A stretch of 13,778 nucleotides of DNA, from assembly GCA_021808205.1 (NCBI GenBank), contig JAKBCD010000009.1, positions 1-13,778 on the forward strand, read 5' to 3'. Below the pieces are notes generated by a model that saw only the letters and a list, made by a program, of their open reading frames with translations, did not search any database and had not been told where the DNA came from. Source of the DNA: Pseudomonadota bacterium. Its GTDB lineage: Bacteria; Pseudomonadota; Alphaproteobacteria; Acetobacterales; Acetobacteraceae. This document shows, one piece after another, positions 5,851 to 13,722 of the stretch. Numbering within the stretch: position 1 is the first letter of the stretch; every line of letters starts with the position of its first letter. Made by a program: the position numbers and the translations under genes.

Positions 5851-8800
5851 ATGACCGCCCTGAGCAATTTGCTGAATACCTACCGCAATCTGGCGGCCAC
5901 CGAGCGCGAGAAAGGCACATATTTCGAGGATTTGATCCTCTGCTACCTGCGCCACGAACCCAGCTACGCCGACCTCTACAGCGATGTCTGGACCTATTCC
6001 GAATGGGCCGCGTCGCAGGGGCTGGATAAGCGCGACACCGGCATAGACCTGGTGGCCAAGACCCGCGCCACCGATGAGTTTCATGCCATCCAGTGCAAGC
6101 TCTACCGCCCCGACTACAAGCTGCGGAAAGAGGACATAGACAGTTTTTTCACCGCCTCGGGTAGAAAGCCGTTCACCCACCGGCTGATTGTCAGCACCAC
6201 CACGCGCTGGACCGAACACGCCGAAGCGGCCCTGCAAGACCAGCAACCCCCGGTCAGCAAGATTGATCTGCACGACCTGGAAGCGAGCCAGATTGACTGG
6301 TCACGCTACCAGCCCAAGGCCCCCGCCCCGCTCAAGCCCAAGAAGACCCTGCGAGACCACCAGCAAACCGCCCTGAAGGCCACCTTGGCGGGTTTTGCCG
6401 CGCATGACCGGGGCAAGCTCATCATGGCCTGCGGCACCGGCAAAACCTTCACCAGCCTGAAGATTGCCGAGACCCAGGCGGGCCGGGGCAAGCGCGTTTT
6501 GTTTCTGGTGCCCAGCCTGGCCTTGCTCTCTCAAACCCTGACCGAATGGACGCAAGAGAGCGCCACCCCGCTGCATAGTTTCGCGGTCTGTTCCGATAGC
6601 GATGTGGGCAAGAAACAGAGCGATGATGAGATAAAAATCACCACCACCGAACTTCGCTACCCCGCCACCACCAACGCCGCCAGCCTGGCCAAGGCCATGA
6701 GCAAGCGCCATGACGCGGACCACATGAGCGTAGTGTTCAGCACCTATCATTCCATAGCGGTGATTGCGGATGCCCAGGCCAAGCACGGCCTGCCGGAGTT
6801 TGATCTGGTGATCTGCGATGAAGCCCACCGCACCACCGGGGCGACATTCGAAGGCGAAGACGAAAGCAATTTCGTCCGGGTGCATGACCAAGCCTATTTG
6901 CAAGCCGCCAAGCGCCTATACATGACCGCAACCCCCCGCGTTTATGGCAACGCCGCCAAGGCCACCGCCGAAAAAGACAGTGTAACCCTGTGCTCTATGG
7001 ATGACGAAACTCTCTATGGCCCGGTCTTGCATGTCATCACCTTCAGCGATGCCGTGGGCCGTGGTCTGCTTGTGGATTATAAGGTCATCGTGCTTTCGGT
7101 TGATGAGGCGCATGTCAGCCGCCGCCTGCAAAGCCTGCTGGCCGATGAGAACAACCAGCTAAAGGTGGACGACGCAGCCAAGATCGTGGGCTGCTGGAAG
7201 GCCCTGGCCAAGCAGGGGCTGACCGAGAGCCTGGGCGAAGATGCCGCGCCCATGCAACGCGCCGTGGCCTTCTGCCAGGTGATTGACCCCTCCCCCAAGG
7301 CCAAGACCCACAAGGTCAGTTCCCGGCACATCGCCGGCGTCTTTCAGGAGGTGGTGGAAGCCTATCAGGCCAAGGAAGCCGAGGAAGCCCAGGATGATGA
7401 ACCCGCCGCGCGCCTGACCTGCGAGGCCGAACATGTGGATGGCGGCATGAACGCCAGCCAGAAGGAAGAAAAAATTGACTGGCTGAAGGCTGAAACCCCC
7501 GAGGGCATTTGCCGCATCCTCTCCAATGTCCGTTGCCTCTCCGAAGGGGTGGACGTGCCCGCCCTGGATGCCGTGCTGTTCCTTACCCCCCGCAATTCAC
7601 AAATTGACGTGGTGCAGTCCGTGGGCCGTGTCATGCGGACCTCGCCCGGCAAGAAGCGCGGCTATGTCATCCTGCCCGTGGTCATCCCGGCTGACAAAGA
7701 GCCGCATGAAGCCCTGAACGACAACAAGACCTATACCGTTGTCTGGCAGGTGCTGAACGCCCTGCGCTCGCACGATGACCGCTTTGACGCGATGGTCAAT
7801 AAAATGGACCTGGTAGGCCCGGACGGCAGCAAGATCGAGATCATCCCAATCACCGACAAAATCCAGCCCAAGACCAAGCGCGCCAGCAATAACGGCGCGG
7901 CCAAGGGCAATTACGCCATTGGCCTGCAAGCCAAACGCCCGGACAAGATCGAAGCCCAGGGCAACCTGCCGCTTGAAATTGGCGAGATTGAGCGCGCCAT
8001 CTACGCCAAGCTGGTGCAAAAGGTGGGCAACCGCCACCATTGGGAAGACTGGGCGAACGACATTGCCAAAATCGCCCAGACCCACATCACCCGCATCACC
8101 ACCATTTTGGCGGACCGGGCCAACACCGCCGAGCGCGAAGCCTTTGCCAGCTTTGCGGCTGACCTGCGGGCCGATCTGAATGACAGCCTGGGCGAAGCGG
8201 ACATTATCGAGATGCTGGCCCAGCACATCATCACCCGCCCGGTGTTTGAGGCGCTGTTTGACAGTTACAGCTTTGCCGAGAAAAACCCCATCTCCCAGGC
8301 CATGCAGAAGGTGCTGGACGCGCTGGACGCCCACCGGCTGGAGAAAGAGGCCGACACGCTGCAAGCCTTCTATGATAGCGTGAAGCTGCGCGCGGCGGGC
8401 ATTGACAATGCGGCGGGCAAGCAAAAAATCATCGTGGAGCTATACGACAAATTTTTCCGCAACGCCTTCCCGCGCATGACCGAGCGGCTAGGCATCGTCT
8501 ATACCCCGGTTGAGGTGGTGGATTTCATCATCCATAGCGTCGCGCATCTGCTGCAAACCGAGTTTGGCCAGAGCCTGGGCGCTGAGGGCGTGCATATTCT
8601 GGACCCCTTCACCGGCACCGGCACCTTCATCACCCGCCTGCTGCAAAGCGGGCTGATTGCGCCTGAGCAGTTGGCGCGCAAATACAAATCCGAGATTCAC
8701 GCCAATGAAATTGTGCTGCTGGCCTACTACATCGCGGCCATCAACATTGAGGCCGCCTATCACGGCCTGGCGGGTGGGGAGTATGTGCCGTTTGAAGGCA

Positions 8801-10767
8801 TCTGCCTGACCGACACGTTTGAGAACCACGCCAAGACCGATCTGGTGAACAGCCTGCTGGCCACCAACAACAAACGCCGCAAGCGGCAGGACAAGTTGGA
8901 TATTCGCGTGATTATCGGCAATCCGCCTTATTCCGTGGGGCAAGGTGATGGTAACGATAACAATCAGAACGTGAAATATCCGAATTTGGATGAGCGCATC
9001 CGGGCGACTTATGCGGAGAGATCAACAGCTACACTTAAAAATGCTCTTTATGACAGCTATATCCGTGCGATTCGCTGGGCGTCAGACCGCATCGGCCAGA
9101 GCGGCATCATCGGGTTTGTGTGTGGCTCTGGTTTTGCCGAAAAACCCGCCATGGATGGCTTACGCAAATGCCTGGCGGAAGAATTTTCCAGCATCCATAT
9201 TGTCAACTTGCGTGGTGACATTCGCAAGAACATGCTGAGCAAGGGCCGCGCGAAAGAAGGCCAGAATATTTTTGGCAGTAGCAGTATGACGGGTATTGCG
9301 ATTGCCTTTCTGATGAAAGGTCCGGCTGCGACAGAATATTGCAACATTCATTATCATGATATTGGAGATGATTTAGGCCAAACAGAGAAGTTGACGAAAC
9401 TCTCTCAATTCGTTGGTGTCAACGGCATTGCTGTGGCAAAAGGCTGGCAACACATAATACCAGACACACACGGTGACTGGCTCAATCAACGAGACGACAG
9501 CTTTATTGACTATATAGCATTAGGGGCAAAACGCCACGATATAGACATGATTTTTGATGATTACTCGGGCGGAGTGAAAACAAATAGAGACGCATGGTGT
9601 TATAATGCGTCAAAAGAAGAAGTTGGTAAAAATATGACCCGAATGATTGAGTTCTACAATAACGAGGTGGAACGGTATCGGGCGGCCTGCGCCAACAAGA
9701 ACAAAAAAGACTACCCCGTAGTAGAAGGTTTTGTTTCAAATGACCTTACTCAAATTAGTTGGACACGAGAAATCTTTGCCGACGTAGCAAAAGGCTATAC
9801 TCGTTCTTTTCAGACAACGGGAGTAGTTATTTCTTTGTATCGCCCGTTTTCGAAACAATGGCTATATTTCAACAGGCATTTTAATAACTGTGTATATCAG
9901 ATGCCAAGAATTTTTCCAGGCTCATCATCGAAAAATCTGGTTATCTGCATTTCGGGCATTGGGGCCAGAAGCGGGTTTTCGGCACTCATTACCGACACCC
10001 TGCCGAACCTGCACACGCTGGACACTGGCCAATGCTTCCCGCTCTATCTGTATGGTGACGCCGAAGACGATGAAGCCACCCCGCAAGCCCCTGATCTGTT
10101 TTCTGCTCCCCAGCCGCAGCCCCAGGGCCGCCAGCGCCGCGATGCCATAACCGATGCCGGGCTGGCGCATTTTCGCGCCGCCTATCCGGGAGAGCAGGTC
10201 AGCAAGGAAGATATTTTTTACTACGTCTATGGCCTGCTGCACGCGCCAGACTACCGGGAAAAATACGCCGACAATCTGGCCAAGGAGATGCCGCGCATCC
10301 CATGCGTCAAGGCGGCGGCGGATTTCTGGGCTTTTTCCCAGGCAGGCCGCGCCCTGGCCGCGCTGCACCTGAACTATGAAACCGCGCCGCCCTACCCGCT
10401 CAAAATCGACACCGGCACCGCCAAGCTGGCCGATGCCGACTACCGGGTGGAAAAGATGAAATACGCCAAAAACGGCAAGGACAAAGACCTGACAACCCTG
10501 ATCTATAACGACGCCATAACCCTGCGCGGCATCCCGCTGGAGGCCTATGACTACATCGTGAACGGCAAGCCCGCCCTTGATTGGGTGGTGGAACGCCAAT
10601 GCGTGAAGACCGACAAGGATAGCGGCATCGTGAACGACGCCAACGCCTGGGCCATAGAGACCATGCACAACCCGCGCTACCCGCTGGAGCTGGTGCAGCG
10701 CGTGATTACCGTGAGCCTGGAGACCCTGAAAATCGTGAACAGCCTGCCGCCAATGCTGGTTGCCTAA
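5851..10767 (+). CDS. Type ISP restriction-modification enzyme (LlaGI/LlaBIII-like), 1638 residues
   Basis: Single-chain enzyme that methylates adenine in an asymmetric target and, on unmodified DNA, translocates and cleaves; it acts in the cytoplasm against incoming phage or plasmid DNA. Domains in order: Mrr-like nuclease at about residues 20-140 (D66, then Q81-C-K83, the D...QxK active site); superfamily 2 helicase at about 165-640, with Walker A GTGKT (195-199), DEAH (323-326), TAT (359-361) and motif VI QSVGRVMR (589-596); a helical coupler; a gamma-class N6-adenine methyltransferase with DPFTGTG (918-924) and NPPY (1024-1027); and a target-recognition/C-terminal specificity domain from about 1030 to the end (LLaBIII_C type). 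All catalytic motifs are present and the length is normal for the family. The stretch at about 8940-10010 is much less GC-rich than the rest. No partner subunit is needed, and none is nearby. Confidence 0.95.
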   Translation: MTALSNLLNTYRNLAATEREKGTYFEDLILCYLRHEPSYADLYSDVWTYSEWAASQGLDKRDTGIDLVAKTRATDEFHAIQCKLYRPDYKLRKEDIDSFFTASGRKPFTHRLIVSTTTRWTEHAEAALQDQQPPVSKIDLHDLEASQIDWSRYQPKAPAPLKPKKTLRDHQQTALKATLAGFAAHDRGKLIMACGTGKTFTSLKIAETQAGRGKRVLFLVPSLALLSQTLTEWTQESATPLHSFAVCSDSDVGKKQSDDEIKITTTELRYPATTNAASLAKAMSKRHDADHMSVVFSTYHSIAVIADAQAKHGLPEFDLVICDEAHRTTGATFEGEDESNFVRVHDQAYLQAAKRLYMTATPRVYGNAAKATAEKDSVTLCSMDDETLYGPVLHVITFSDAVGRGLLVDYKVIVLSVDEAHVSRRLQSLLADENNQLKVDDAAKIVGCWKALAKQGLTESLGEDAAPMQRAVAFCQVIDPSPKAKTHKVSSRHIAGVFQEVVEAYQAKEAEEAQDDEPAARLTCEAEHVDGGMNASQKEEKIDWLKAETPEGICRILSNVRCLSEGVDVPALDAVLFLTPRNSQIDVVQSVGRVMRTSPGKKRGYVILPVVIPADKEPHEALNDNKTYTVVWQVLNALRSHDDRFDAMVNKMDLVGPDGSKIEIIPITDKIQPKTKRASNNGAAKGNYAIGLQAKRPDKIEAQGNLPLEIGEIERAIYAKLVQKVGNRHHWEDWANDIAKIAQTHITRITTILADRANTAEREAFASFAADLRADLNDSLGEADIIEMLAQHIITRPVFEALFDSYSFAEKNPISQAMQKVLDALDAHRLEKEADTLQAFYDSVKLRAAGIDNAAGKQKIIVELYDKFFRNAFPRMTERLGIVYTPVEVVDFIIHSVAHLLQTEFGQSLGAEGVHILDPFTGTGTFITRLLQSGLIAPEQLARKYKSEIHANEIVLLAYYIAAINIEAAYHGLAGGEYVPFEGICLTDTFENHAKTDLVNSLLATNNKRRKRQDKLDIRVIIGNPPYSVGQGDGNDNNQNVKYPNLDERIRATYAERSTATLKNALYDSYIRAIRWASDRIGQSGIIGFVCGSGFAEKPAMDGLRKCLAEEFSSIHIVNLRGDIRKNMLSKGRAKEGQNIFGSSSMTGIAIAFLMKGPAATEYCNIHYHDIGDDLGQTEKLTKLSQFVGVNGIAVAKGWQHIIPDTHGDWLNQRDDSFIDYIALGAKRHDIDMIFDDYSGGVKTNRDAWCYNASKEEVGKNMTRMIEFYNNEVERYRAACANKNKKDYPVVEGFVSNDLTQISWTREIFADVAKGYTRSFQTTGVVISLYRPFSKQWLYFNRHFNNCVYQMPRIFPGSSSKNLVICISGIGARSGFSALITDTLPNLHTLDTGQCFPLYLYGDAEDDEATPQAPDLFSAPQPQPQGRQRRDAITDAGLAHFRAAYPGEQVSKEDIFYYVYGLLHAPDYREKYADNLAKEMPRIPCVKAAADFWAFSQAGRALAALHLNYETAPPYPLKIDTGTAKLADADYRVEKMKYAKNGKDKDLTTLIYNDAITLRGIPLEAYDYIVNGKPALDWVVERQCVKTDKDSGIVNDANAWAIETMHNPRYPLELVQRVITVSLETLKIVNSLPPMLVA

Positions 10768-10835
10768 CCCCGCCGCGCGCGCGAGGCATTGGCGGGCGCG
10801 TCCTGCTAAGGGGGATTATGGTTTTGTGCACACTG

Positions 10836-10846
10836 CGCGCGTAGCG
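10836..10846. repeat. Third copy of CGCGCGTAGCG, downstream of the restriction-modification gene
   Basis: Exact match to the two copies at 5613-5623 and 5674-5684 and in the same orientation, 69 bases after the stop codon of the restriction-modification gene. The surrounding stretch 10768-10993 contains no credible gene. Confidence 0.45.
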
Positions 10847-10942
10847 GTCAGAAAGCCTAACGGACCGCACCGGCTACCGCCGCCATTCGCCCCCATACGC
10901 CCCAAGCCGCGTTGCAAGTGTCTGCCCAGGTGTATGCCAAAT

Positions 10943-10960
10943 AAATCGAAACGATTTTTT
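10943..10960 (+). terminator. Weak terminator-like hairpin at the right end of the element
   Basis: AAATCG pairs with CGATTT around an AAA loop, and the stem runs into a run of six T (10955-10960). The stem is short and AT-rich, so it would be a weak terminator for transcripts from the restriction-modification gene. It is the only T-tailed hairpin I see between that gene and the tRNA. Confidence 0.3.
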
Positions 10961-10993
10961 ATCCAGGCTTTCTGCGGGTTACAGAGGACTGTA

Positions 10994-11013
10994 TGGCGGA
11001 GGGGATGGGATTC
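10994..11013. other. Candidate attachment site (3' end of tRNA-Ser)
   Basis: P4-type integrases usually recombine within the T-arm to 3' end of a tRNA gene. This tRNA-Ser has its 3' end facing the element, so the identity segment would be within about these bases and could extend into the T-arm. The matching copy should lie outside the window to the left of the integrase; I find none inside. The exact length cannot be read from one copy. Confidence 0.35.
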
Positions 11014-11086
11014 GAACCCACGATACGCCTTGACAGCGTATAACGGTTTAGCAAACCGCCGCCTTCAGCCTCTCGGCCACCCCTCC
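10994..11086 (-). tRNA. tRNA-Ser(GCU)
   Basis: Read on the minus strand it folds as a complete class II tRNA: acceptor GGAGGGG with CCCCTCC, discriminator G and an encoded CCA; D-arm beginning GCCGAGAGGC; anticodon stem GCGGT/ACCGT with loop TTGCTAA, anticodon GCT (reads AGC and AGU); long variable arm with stem ATACGC/GCGTAT, diagnostic of serine; T-arm GTGGG TTCGAAT CCCAT. It is 93 bases with CCA. An intact gene next to the element is what integration into the 3' end of a tRNA gene leaves behind. Confidence 0.97.
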
Positions 11087-11123
11087 GCAAGGCGCGGCTC
11101 CTTGGAGCCGGCACATTGTTGCC

Positions 11124-11151
11124 TCATAAGGGGCGTGCGGGGCAAGGTAAA
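11124..11151 (-). promoter_or_regulatory. Possible promoter of tRNA-Ser
   Basis: On the minus strand TTTACC (11146-11151), a 16-base spacer and TTATGA (11124-11129) form a modest sigma-70-like pair. The predicted start near 11117 would give a leader of about 30 bases before the tRNA, containing a GGCTCC/GGAGCC hairpin (11096-11109). Confidence 0.3.
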
Positions 11152-11155
11152 GCCT

Positions 11156-11175
11156 CCCGCGCCCCTCAGCGCGGG
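11156..11175. other. GC-rich hairpin between tRNA-Ser and the small RNA gene
   Basis: CCCGCGC and GCGCGGG form a perfect 7-bp stem with a six-base loop. No T-run follows on either strand, so it is at best an insulating structure. From about 11220 to 11290 the DNA becomes very AT-rich, probably part of the control region of the small RNA. Confidence 0.3.
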
Positions 11176-11285
11176 ATTCTCTCAACCCCCCGCTGTCTTG
11201 TGCGGCGCAACGCCCTTGCAACCAATTGATTTTGCTTAATTACTAAAAATTAAACAGTAAAAATTGCTGCACTGCAAAATTTTTC

Positions 11286-11314
11286 TTGCATCACTTCCAG
11301 CTTCCCGCTAATAA
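11286..11314 (+). promoter_or_regulatory. Promoter of the candidate small RNA
   Basis: TTGCAT (11286-11291), a 17-base spacer and TAATAA (11309-11314), a good sigma-70-type match with the ideal spacing. It sits downstream of an AT-rich tract that could act as an UP element or bind regulators. The start of transcription is expected near 11320-11322. Confidence 0.6.
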
Positions 11315-11319
11315 GAGCT

Positions 11320-11397
11320 CACAGGATGAGCATGCTCTCCTGTTTCTTGGACGTTTCCTCCCTAAACTTGGCGGCGCTTCGGCGCCGCCTTTTTTTT
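11320..11397 (+). ncRNA. Small RNA, suhB/MmgR (alpha-r8)-like
   Basis: A transcription unit of about 78 bases with no reading frame. A 5' hairpin is formed by ACAGGA...TCCTGT with inner GAGC/GCTC (11321-11343, one bulged T). An unpaired segment holds TTTCTTGGACGTTTCCTCCC (11342-11361), including an anti-Shine-Dalgarno CCUCCC, and a perfect terminator hairpin with a T-run ends it. The unpaired core matches, from memory, the signature of the alphaproteobacterial suhB/MmgR family, trans-acting RNAs; MmgR in Sinorhizobium limits polyhydroxybutyrate storage. The promoter and terminator are seen directly; the family name is a recollection and should be tested against the Rfam model. Likely targets are ribosome-binding sites of mRNAs, perhaps with Hfq. 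Confidence 0.72.
11370..11397 (+). terminator. Rho-independent terminator of the small RNA
   Basis: GGCGGCGC (11370-11377) pairs perfectly with GCGCCGCC (11382-11389) around a TTCG tetraloop, followed by eight T (11390-11397). The T-run is on the plus strand only, so it ends plus-strand transcription and is not the terminator of the minus-strand gene that stops at 11405. Confidence 0.9.
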
Positions 11398-11404
11398 CCC
11401 GCCG

Positions 11405-12280
11405 CTATTCGGCGGCTGAGCGGGCGGCTGGCCCTTCCATCCCCCACAGCGCGCTGGCCGCCACCACGGCCTCCAGAAACACCGTCATATTCCGCTGTGC
11501 CGCGCCAAACTGCGCGCCGCGGGTAAAGTGCCGCTCATTCATGTAAAGTCCGCGCGCCACCTCAATCTGCACCACCTGCACGCCCTCGCGCGGGCGGCCG
11601 TAATGACGGGTGATGTAGCCGCCCGCATAGGGGTCGTTGCGGCGCACGCGCAGCCCCATGCCGGTGAAACTCGCCTCAAAAAAGGCCATCCAGGCCGGCA
11701 GGCACGCATTGCCGTAGGCATCGCCCAGCACGATATCCACCCGCCCCGCCTGCCGCCCCGGCTGGGTTGGCATGGAGTGGCAATCAATCACCAGGCAGGA
11801 GCCAAAGCGCGCCATCGTCTGGCCTATCAGCTCGCCCAGCGCGTCATGGAAGGGCCGCCAGCATGTATCTATGCGCGCCCGGGCCTCGGCGAAGCGCAGC
11901 TTGCCGGCATAAATCGGCTCGCCATTGCCCACCACGCGGGCGATGGTGCCAAGCCCGGCGCGCACGCGCGGGCTCTTGGTATCCACGAAATCGGGCAGCG
12001 CGTCCTCGAACATCGCCGGGTCCAGCTCCCACGCCTCACGGTTCGCGTCGCACCAGGCGCGGGGGAATTCCGCCGCCAGCAGCGGCACGCCCAGCGCCGG
12101 CCCGGCGGCGAAAAGCTCCTCGACGAAACTATCCTCGCTGCGGCGAATGGCCATGGCATCCAGCCGCGAGGCCGCCAGAAACTCCGCCCCATAACGCCTG
12201 CCCGAATGCGGAGATGTCAGCACCACGGGCACTCTCTGGTGGAGCGGGCGCAGCAGGGAAAACGGGGCGGTTTCACTCAT
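11405..12280 (-). CDS. N-formylglutamate amidohydrolase-family protein, 291 residues
   Basis: Zinc-dependent hydrolase of the FGase family (N-formylglutamate to glutamate plus formate in the HutG-type histidine pathway). Numbered from the ATG at 12280: SPHSG with H25, the conserved PRAWCDANRE block (74-83), VIDCHSMP with D166 and H168, and near the end QIEVARGLYMNE with its conserved glutamates. Length is normal. The frame continues to a TTG at 12301 (298 residues), with GAGG a little further upstream, so the start is uncertain by seven codons; I prefer the ATG. No histidine-degradation genes are adjacent, so the true substrate may be another N-acyl amino acid, as for many stand-alone members of the family. 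It is separated by 93 bases from the transporter upstream on the same strand and could be cotranscribed with it. Confidence 0.88.
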   Translation of the reverse strand: MSETAPFSLLRPLHQRVPVVLTSPHSGRRYGAEFLAASRLDAMAIRRSEDSFVEELFAAGPALGVPLLAAEFPRAWCDANREAWELDPAMFEDALPDFVDTKSPRVRAGLGTIARVVGNGEPIYAGKLRFAEARARIDTCWRPFHDALGELIGQTMARFGSCLVIDCHSMPTQPGRQAGRVDIVLGDAYGNACLPAWMAFFEASFTGMGLRVRRNDPYAGGYITRHYGRPREGVQVVQIEVARGLYMNERHFTRGAQFGAAQRNMTVFLEAVVAASALWGMEGPAARSAAE

Positions 12281-12373
12281 CACGGGCCATGGTCCATTCA
12301 ACCAGCTTCACCCTCGCCGGGGCAAGTAAATACAGGGTTATCCGTTCCGCAGCAGAGCGCATCGCCACAACGC

Positions 12374-13618
12374 CTATGGCTGCAAAACCACCGCCGCCAC
12401 GGCCAGAAGCAGCGCCAGCGGCATCACCGCCAGCCCTATCCGCAGAAACCGCCAGGCGCTCACCCCCACCCCGGCCCGGCGCAGCGCGGTGAGCCACAGG
12501 ATCGTCGCCAGCGAGCCGGTGACCGAGAGGTTCGGCCCCAGATCAACCCCCACCAGCGCCGCCGCGCTCACCCGCGGGGCCAGCCCAGCCTGCGCCAGCG
12601 CATGCCCCGCCAGCAGCCCGGCCGGCAGATTATTCGCCAGATTGACCAAAACCCCCAGGCCAAGCCCCGCCGCCCAGCCGGCCGCCCAGCCCGCCCGGCG
12701 CATGGCCCCGGCCAGCGCCGCCGCCATGCCTGTGCGGTCCAGCGCCGCCACCATCACAAACAGCCCGGCCACCAGGGGCAGCACGTCCCACGAGATGTTT
12801 TTCAGCATCGCCCAGGGTGGCTGCCGTGCGGGCAGCAGCACCACCACGGCGGTGCCCAGGCCGCACAGCAGGGTCGGCAAGCCCAGCGGCACGCCCCAGG
12901 CGGAGGCCGCCATCAGCACCACCGCCGTCCCCGCTATGCCCAGCCCCGCATGCCGCCCGCCGGCGGAGAGCGTCGGCCGGTGCGCCTGCGCCTTGAGCGG
13001 TTGCGCCAGCGCGCGTCGTTGGGTTAACCACAAGAGCAGAAAGGTTGCACAAACCGCCGCCACCGATGCCAACCCAAACTGGCGCACCCACCCCAGCAGC
13101 GGCGGCAGCGCCGCGCCATACACCACCAGATTGGCCGGGTTGGAAATCGGCAGCACAAACGAGGCCGCATTGGCGACAAACGCGCAGACCAGCAAAAACG
13201 GCAGCGGCCGCTTCGCCTCCACCGCCCGCGCCATCGCCGCCACGGCGGGGGTGAACACCACGGCCGTGGCGTCGTTGGAGAGAAACACCGTGATCACCAC
13301 GGCCATGCCATAAACCATCGCGAACAGCCGGCCCGCCGAGCCGCCCGCCAGCCGGGCCACCCAGCCCGCCGCCCAGGCGAACAACCCCTGGTCCGCCGCC
13401 AACTCGGCCAGAAGCATCATGCCGGTGAGAAACAGGTAAACATCCATCCCCTGCCCCACCCCGCGCAGCGCCGCGCGCGCCGGCAACAGGCCAAGCGCCA
13501 CCAGCGCCAGCGCCCCGGTGAGCGCCGGAACCATCTCGCGCACGCCCCAGGGCCGCAAAATAACCCCGCCAACGCCCAGCGCGACAACCACCCAGACCAG
13601 CCACGCCGTCAGCGCCAT
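12374..13618 (-). CDS. ArsB-like arsenite/anion transporter, 414 residues
   Basis: Integral inner-membrane protein of the ArsB/SLC13-related ion transporter superfamily, with about 11-12 hydrophobic segments and almost no soluble part. The two repeated halves carry the family's signatures: FLSNDATAVVFTP at 112-124 with NDAT at 115-118, LPISNPANLVV at 156-166, the pseudo-repeat NLANNLPAG near 326-334, and GPNLSVTGSLATILW at 361-375. ArsB extrudes arsenite driven by the proton gradient. No arsR, arsC or arsA is next to it, so it may instead move another anion or be a lone resistance gene. The ATG at 13618 has only a weak G-rich sequence (GGCGGGGC) upstream as a ribosome site. It is divergent from uppP, with 104 bases between the two starts. 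Confidence 0.85.
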   Translation of the reverse strand: MALTAWLVWVVVALGVGGVILRPWGVREMVPALTGALALVALGLLPARAALRGVGQGMDVYLFLTGMMLLAELAADQGLFAWAAGWVARLAGGSAGRLFAMVYGMAVVITVFLSNDATAVVFTPAVAAMARAVEAKRPLPFLLVCAFVANAASFVLPISNPANLVVYGAALPPLLGWVRQFGLASVAAVCATFLLLWLTQRRALAQPLKAQAHRPTLSAGGRHAGLGIAGTAVVLMAASAWGVPLGLPTLLCGLGTAVVVLLPARQPPWAMLKNISWDVLPLVAGLFVMVAALDRTGMAAALAGAMRRAGWAAGWAAGLGLGVLVNLANNLPAGLLAGHALAQAGLAPRVSAAALVGVDLGPNLSVTGSLATILWLTALRRAGVGVSAWRFLRIGLAVMPLALLLAVAAVVLQP

Positions 13619-13722
13619 GGCGCCCCGCCCGCATTGTTAAAACACTTCATGCGCCCGGCTTAGCAGTGGCAAAACTTTTCGCAATGCGGCAAAGGGAGCG
13701 CAATACCGCCCAGGGAGTCCTC

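Noticed and set aside
7597..8424. Minus-strand open frame of 275 codons inside the restriction-modification gene
   Set aside because: Antisense shadow; the plus strand encodes continuous helicase and linker sequence.
10760..11239. Plus-strand open frame of 159 codons across the tRNA-Ser
   Set aside because: It runs antisense through the tRNA (giving the familiar false peptide GWDSNPRYALTAYNGLANRR), has no ribosome site, and overlaps the end of the restriction-modification gene.
11528..13027. Plus-strand open frame of 499 codons
   Set aside because: Antisense to the FGase-family and ArsB-like genes; its His/Gln/Pro/Arg-rich product is typical of the shadow strand of GC-rich genes, while the minus-strand products have clear motifs.
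12630..13634. Minus-strand open frame of 334 codons overlapping the ArsB-like gene
   Set aside because: Gly/Ala/Arg-rich low-complexity product in an alternative frame; the ArsB-like frame has membrane segments and family motifs.
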